Assembly (NCBI GenBank): GCA_937139435.1
Contig: CAKZPX010000337.1
Coordinates: 1 to 6,043 of the forward strand
DNA length: 6,043 nt
Direction of reading: 5' to 3'
DNA from: an uncultured bacterium
GTDB taxonomy: Bacteria > Hydrothermota > Tepidihabitantia > Tepidihabitantales > Tepidihabitantaceae
The notes under the pieces are model-generated. The model was not told the DNA's origin. It saw only the letters and a program-made list of their open reading frames with translations, and did not search any database. This document shows, one piece after another, positions 5,455 to 6,043 of this stretch. Position 1 is the first letter of the stretch, and each line of letters opens with the position of its first letter. The translations under genes and the position numbers were made by a program.

Positions 5455-6043
5455 ATGAAAACCCAACGCTTGACTTTTACTCACCTGAGTTTCCTGACGA
5501 TATTTGTTAGCTGCCTGTTTTCTTCGTCTGTTTACGCTCAAACTGGTTACCTCCAGGACTCCATCAAATTTTATCAGCAGAAGCTGGATTCCGTTAAATT
5601 GAAAATAGAGAAGTACAATTTAATCGTGACAGAACTTGCCCAGAAAGAAGAAATAAGTCTGGCACGGCTCGATGCCCTTCAGAGAAAAATCGCCCTCACT
5701 AAAAAAGCAATTGCAGAACTGAATGCTCAGAGAGAACGGCGCAATAGAGAAATAAATGAACTCAGAGCTCAAATTGCTGCGATAGATAGCCAGATAAAAC
5801 AGTGTCGGGAAATTATCAAAAGGCGGTTAACGGGCATTTATAAATATTCGCGTATCGCTACGCTGCAAATGATTGTTACGAGCAGAAATATCCCTGAATT
5901 CTATCGGCGAGCCCAGATGCTTCGTTTTTTCAGTCGCCGGGACAAAGAACTCATAAATGAACTATCGAGTTTAAATAACCAGCTGCAAACGAAACATCAG
6001 AATCTTGTTAGTGCGCTAAAAGAACTTGATAATTTAGAAAATG
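5455..6043 (+). CDS. envC: EnvC-like periplasmic coiled-coil protein (3' end beyond window)
   Basis: The reading frame opens at ATG 5455 and stays open to the last base, giving the first 196 residues. A signal peptide is visible: basic MKTQR, hydrophobic core at about 11-24, and probable signal peptidase I cleavage after VYA at 28. Cys20 is poorly placed for a lipobox. From about 33 to 125 the sequence is Lys/Glu/Gln/Leu-rich coiled coil, followed by RRLTGIYKYSRIATLQMIVTSRNIPEFYRR (124-151, quoted motif spans the hinge) and a second helix from about 153 onward. This antiparallel coiled-coil layout is that of EnvC, the FtsX-bound activator of amidases; the related Gram-positive proteins PcsB and CwlO share the arrangement. 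The expected C-terminal LytM/M23 domain lies outside the window, so it cannot be said whether its zinc residues are intact (hydrolase) or degenerate (activator). Placement 13 nt after ftsX strongly supports the role. No Shine-Dalgarno sequence is seen. Confidence 0.85.
   Translation, partial: MKTQRLTFTHLSFLTIFVSCLFSSSVYAQTGYLQDSIKFYQQKLDSVKLKIEKYNLIVTELAQKEEISLARLDALQRKIALTKKAIAELNAQRERRNREINELRAQIAAIDSQIKQCREIIKRRLTGIYKYSRIATLQMIVTSRNIPEFYRRAQMLRFFSRRDKELINELSSLNNQLQTKHQNLVSALKELDNLEN

Noticed and set aside
1..6043. tRNA, rRNA, CRISPR array, insertion sequence or phage attachment site
   Set aside because: No cloverleaf-like or spaced direct-repeat pattern was seen, no transposase motif was found, and nearly every base is accounted for by coding sequence.

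Overview
The window is a piece of bacterial chromosome holding seven tightly packed genes on the + strand. Nothing convincing lies on the - strand. No gap between genes exceeds 17 nt, and there is no intergenic terminator, RNA gene, mobile element or CRISPR array. Base composition is roughly balanced, slightly AT-rich. The set of genes (FtsEX plus an EnvC-like secreted coiled-coil protein, and UDP-sugar enzymes) suggests a diderm (Gram-negative type) bacterium. Most starts lack a Shine-Dalgarno sequence, and the arrangement is not that of a familiar model species, so an uncultured lineage is plausible. The sequence alone does not let me name the taxon.

Region 1 (1-39) is a short AT-rich leader with a plausible sigma70-type promoter. 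Its -10 element lies so close to the ugd ATG that the mRNA may be leaderless.

Region 2 (40-3800) is an envelope-sugar cassette. It contains UDP-glucose 6-dehydrogenase (UDP-glucose to UDP-glucuronate), UDP-glucuronate decarboxylase (UDP-glucuronate to UDP-xylose), a short Gfo/Idh/MocA-family NAD(P)-dependent sugar oxidoreductase, and a GT2-family glycosyltransferase of the polyprenyl-phosphate type without a membrane tail. The first two form a complete route from UDP-glucose to UDP-xylose. The last two plausibly modify or transfer a sugar, but their substrates cannot be read from the sequence.

Region 3 (3790-6043) is a cell-division module: FtsE ATPase, FtsX permease, and the N-terminal 196 residues of an EnvC-like periplasmic coiled-coil protein that runs off the window. 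FtsEX with EnvC is known to couple ATP hydrolysis at the divisome to activation of peptidoglycan hydrolysis.

The notable architectural point is that the two modules are physically fused: the glycosyltransferase gene overlaps ftsE by 11 nt, and all seven genes look like one transcription unit. Co-expression of envelope glycan precursor synthesis with septal wall hydrolysis is the main inference worth testing. Smaller curiosities are a 22-bp perfect palindrome inside the oxidoreductase gene, a five-codon mini-ORF ending on the ftsX TTG start, and a near-consensus promoter motif inside the decarboxylase gene.
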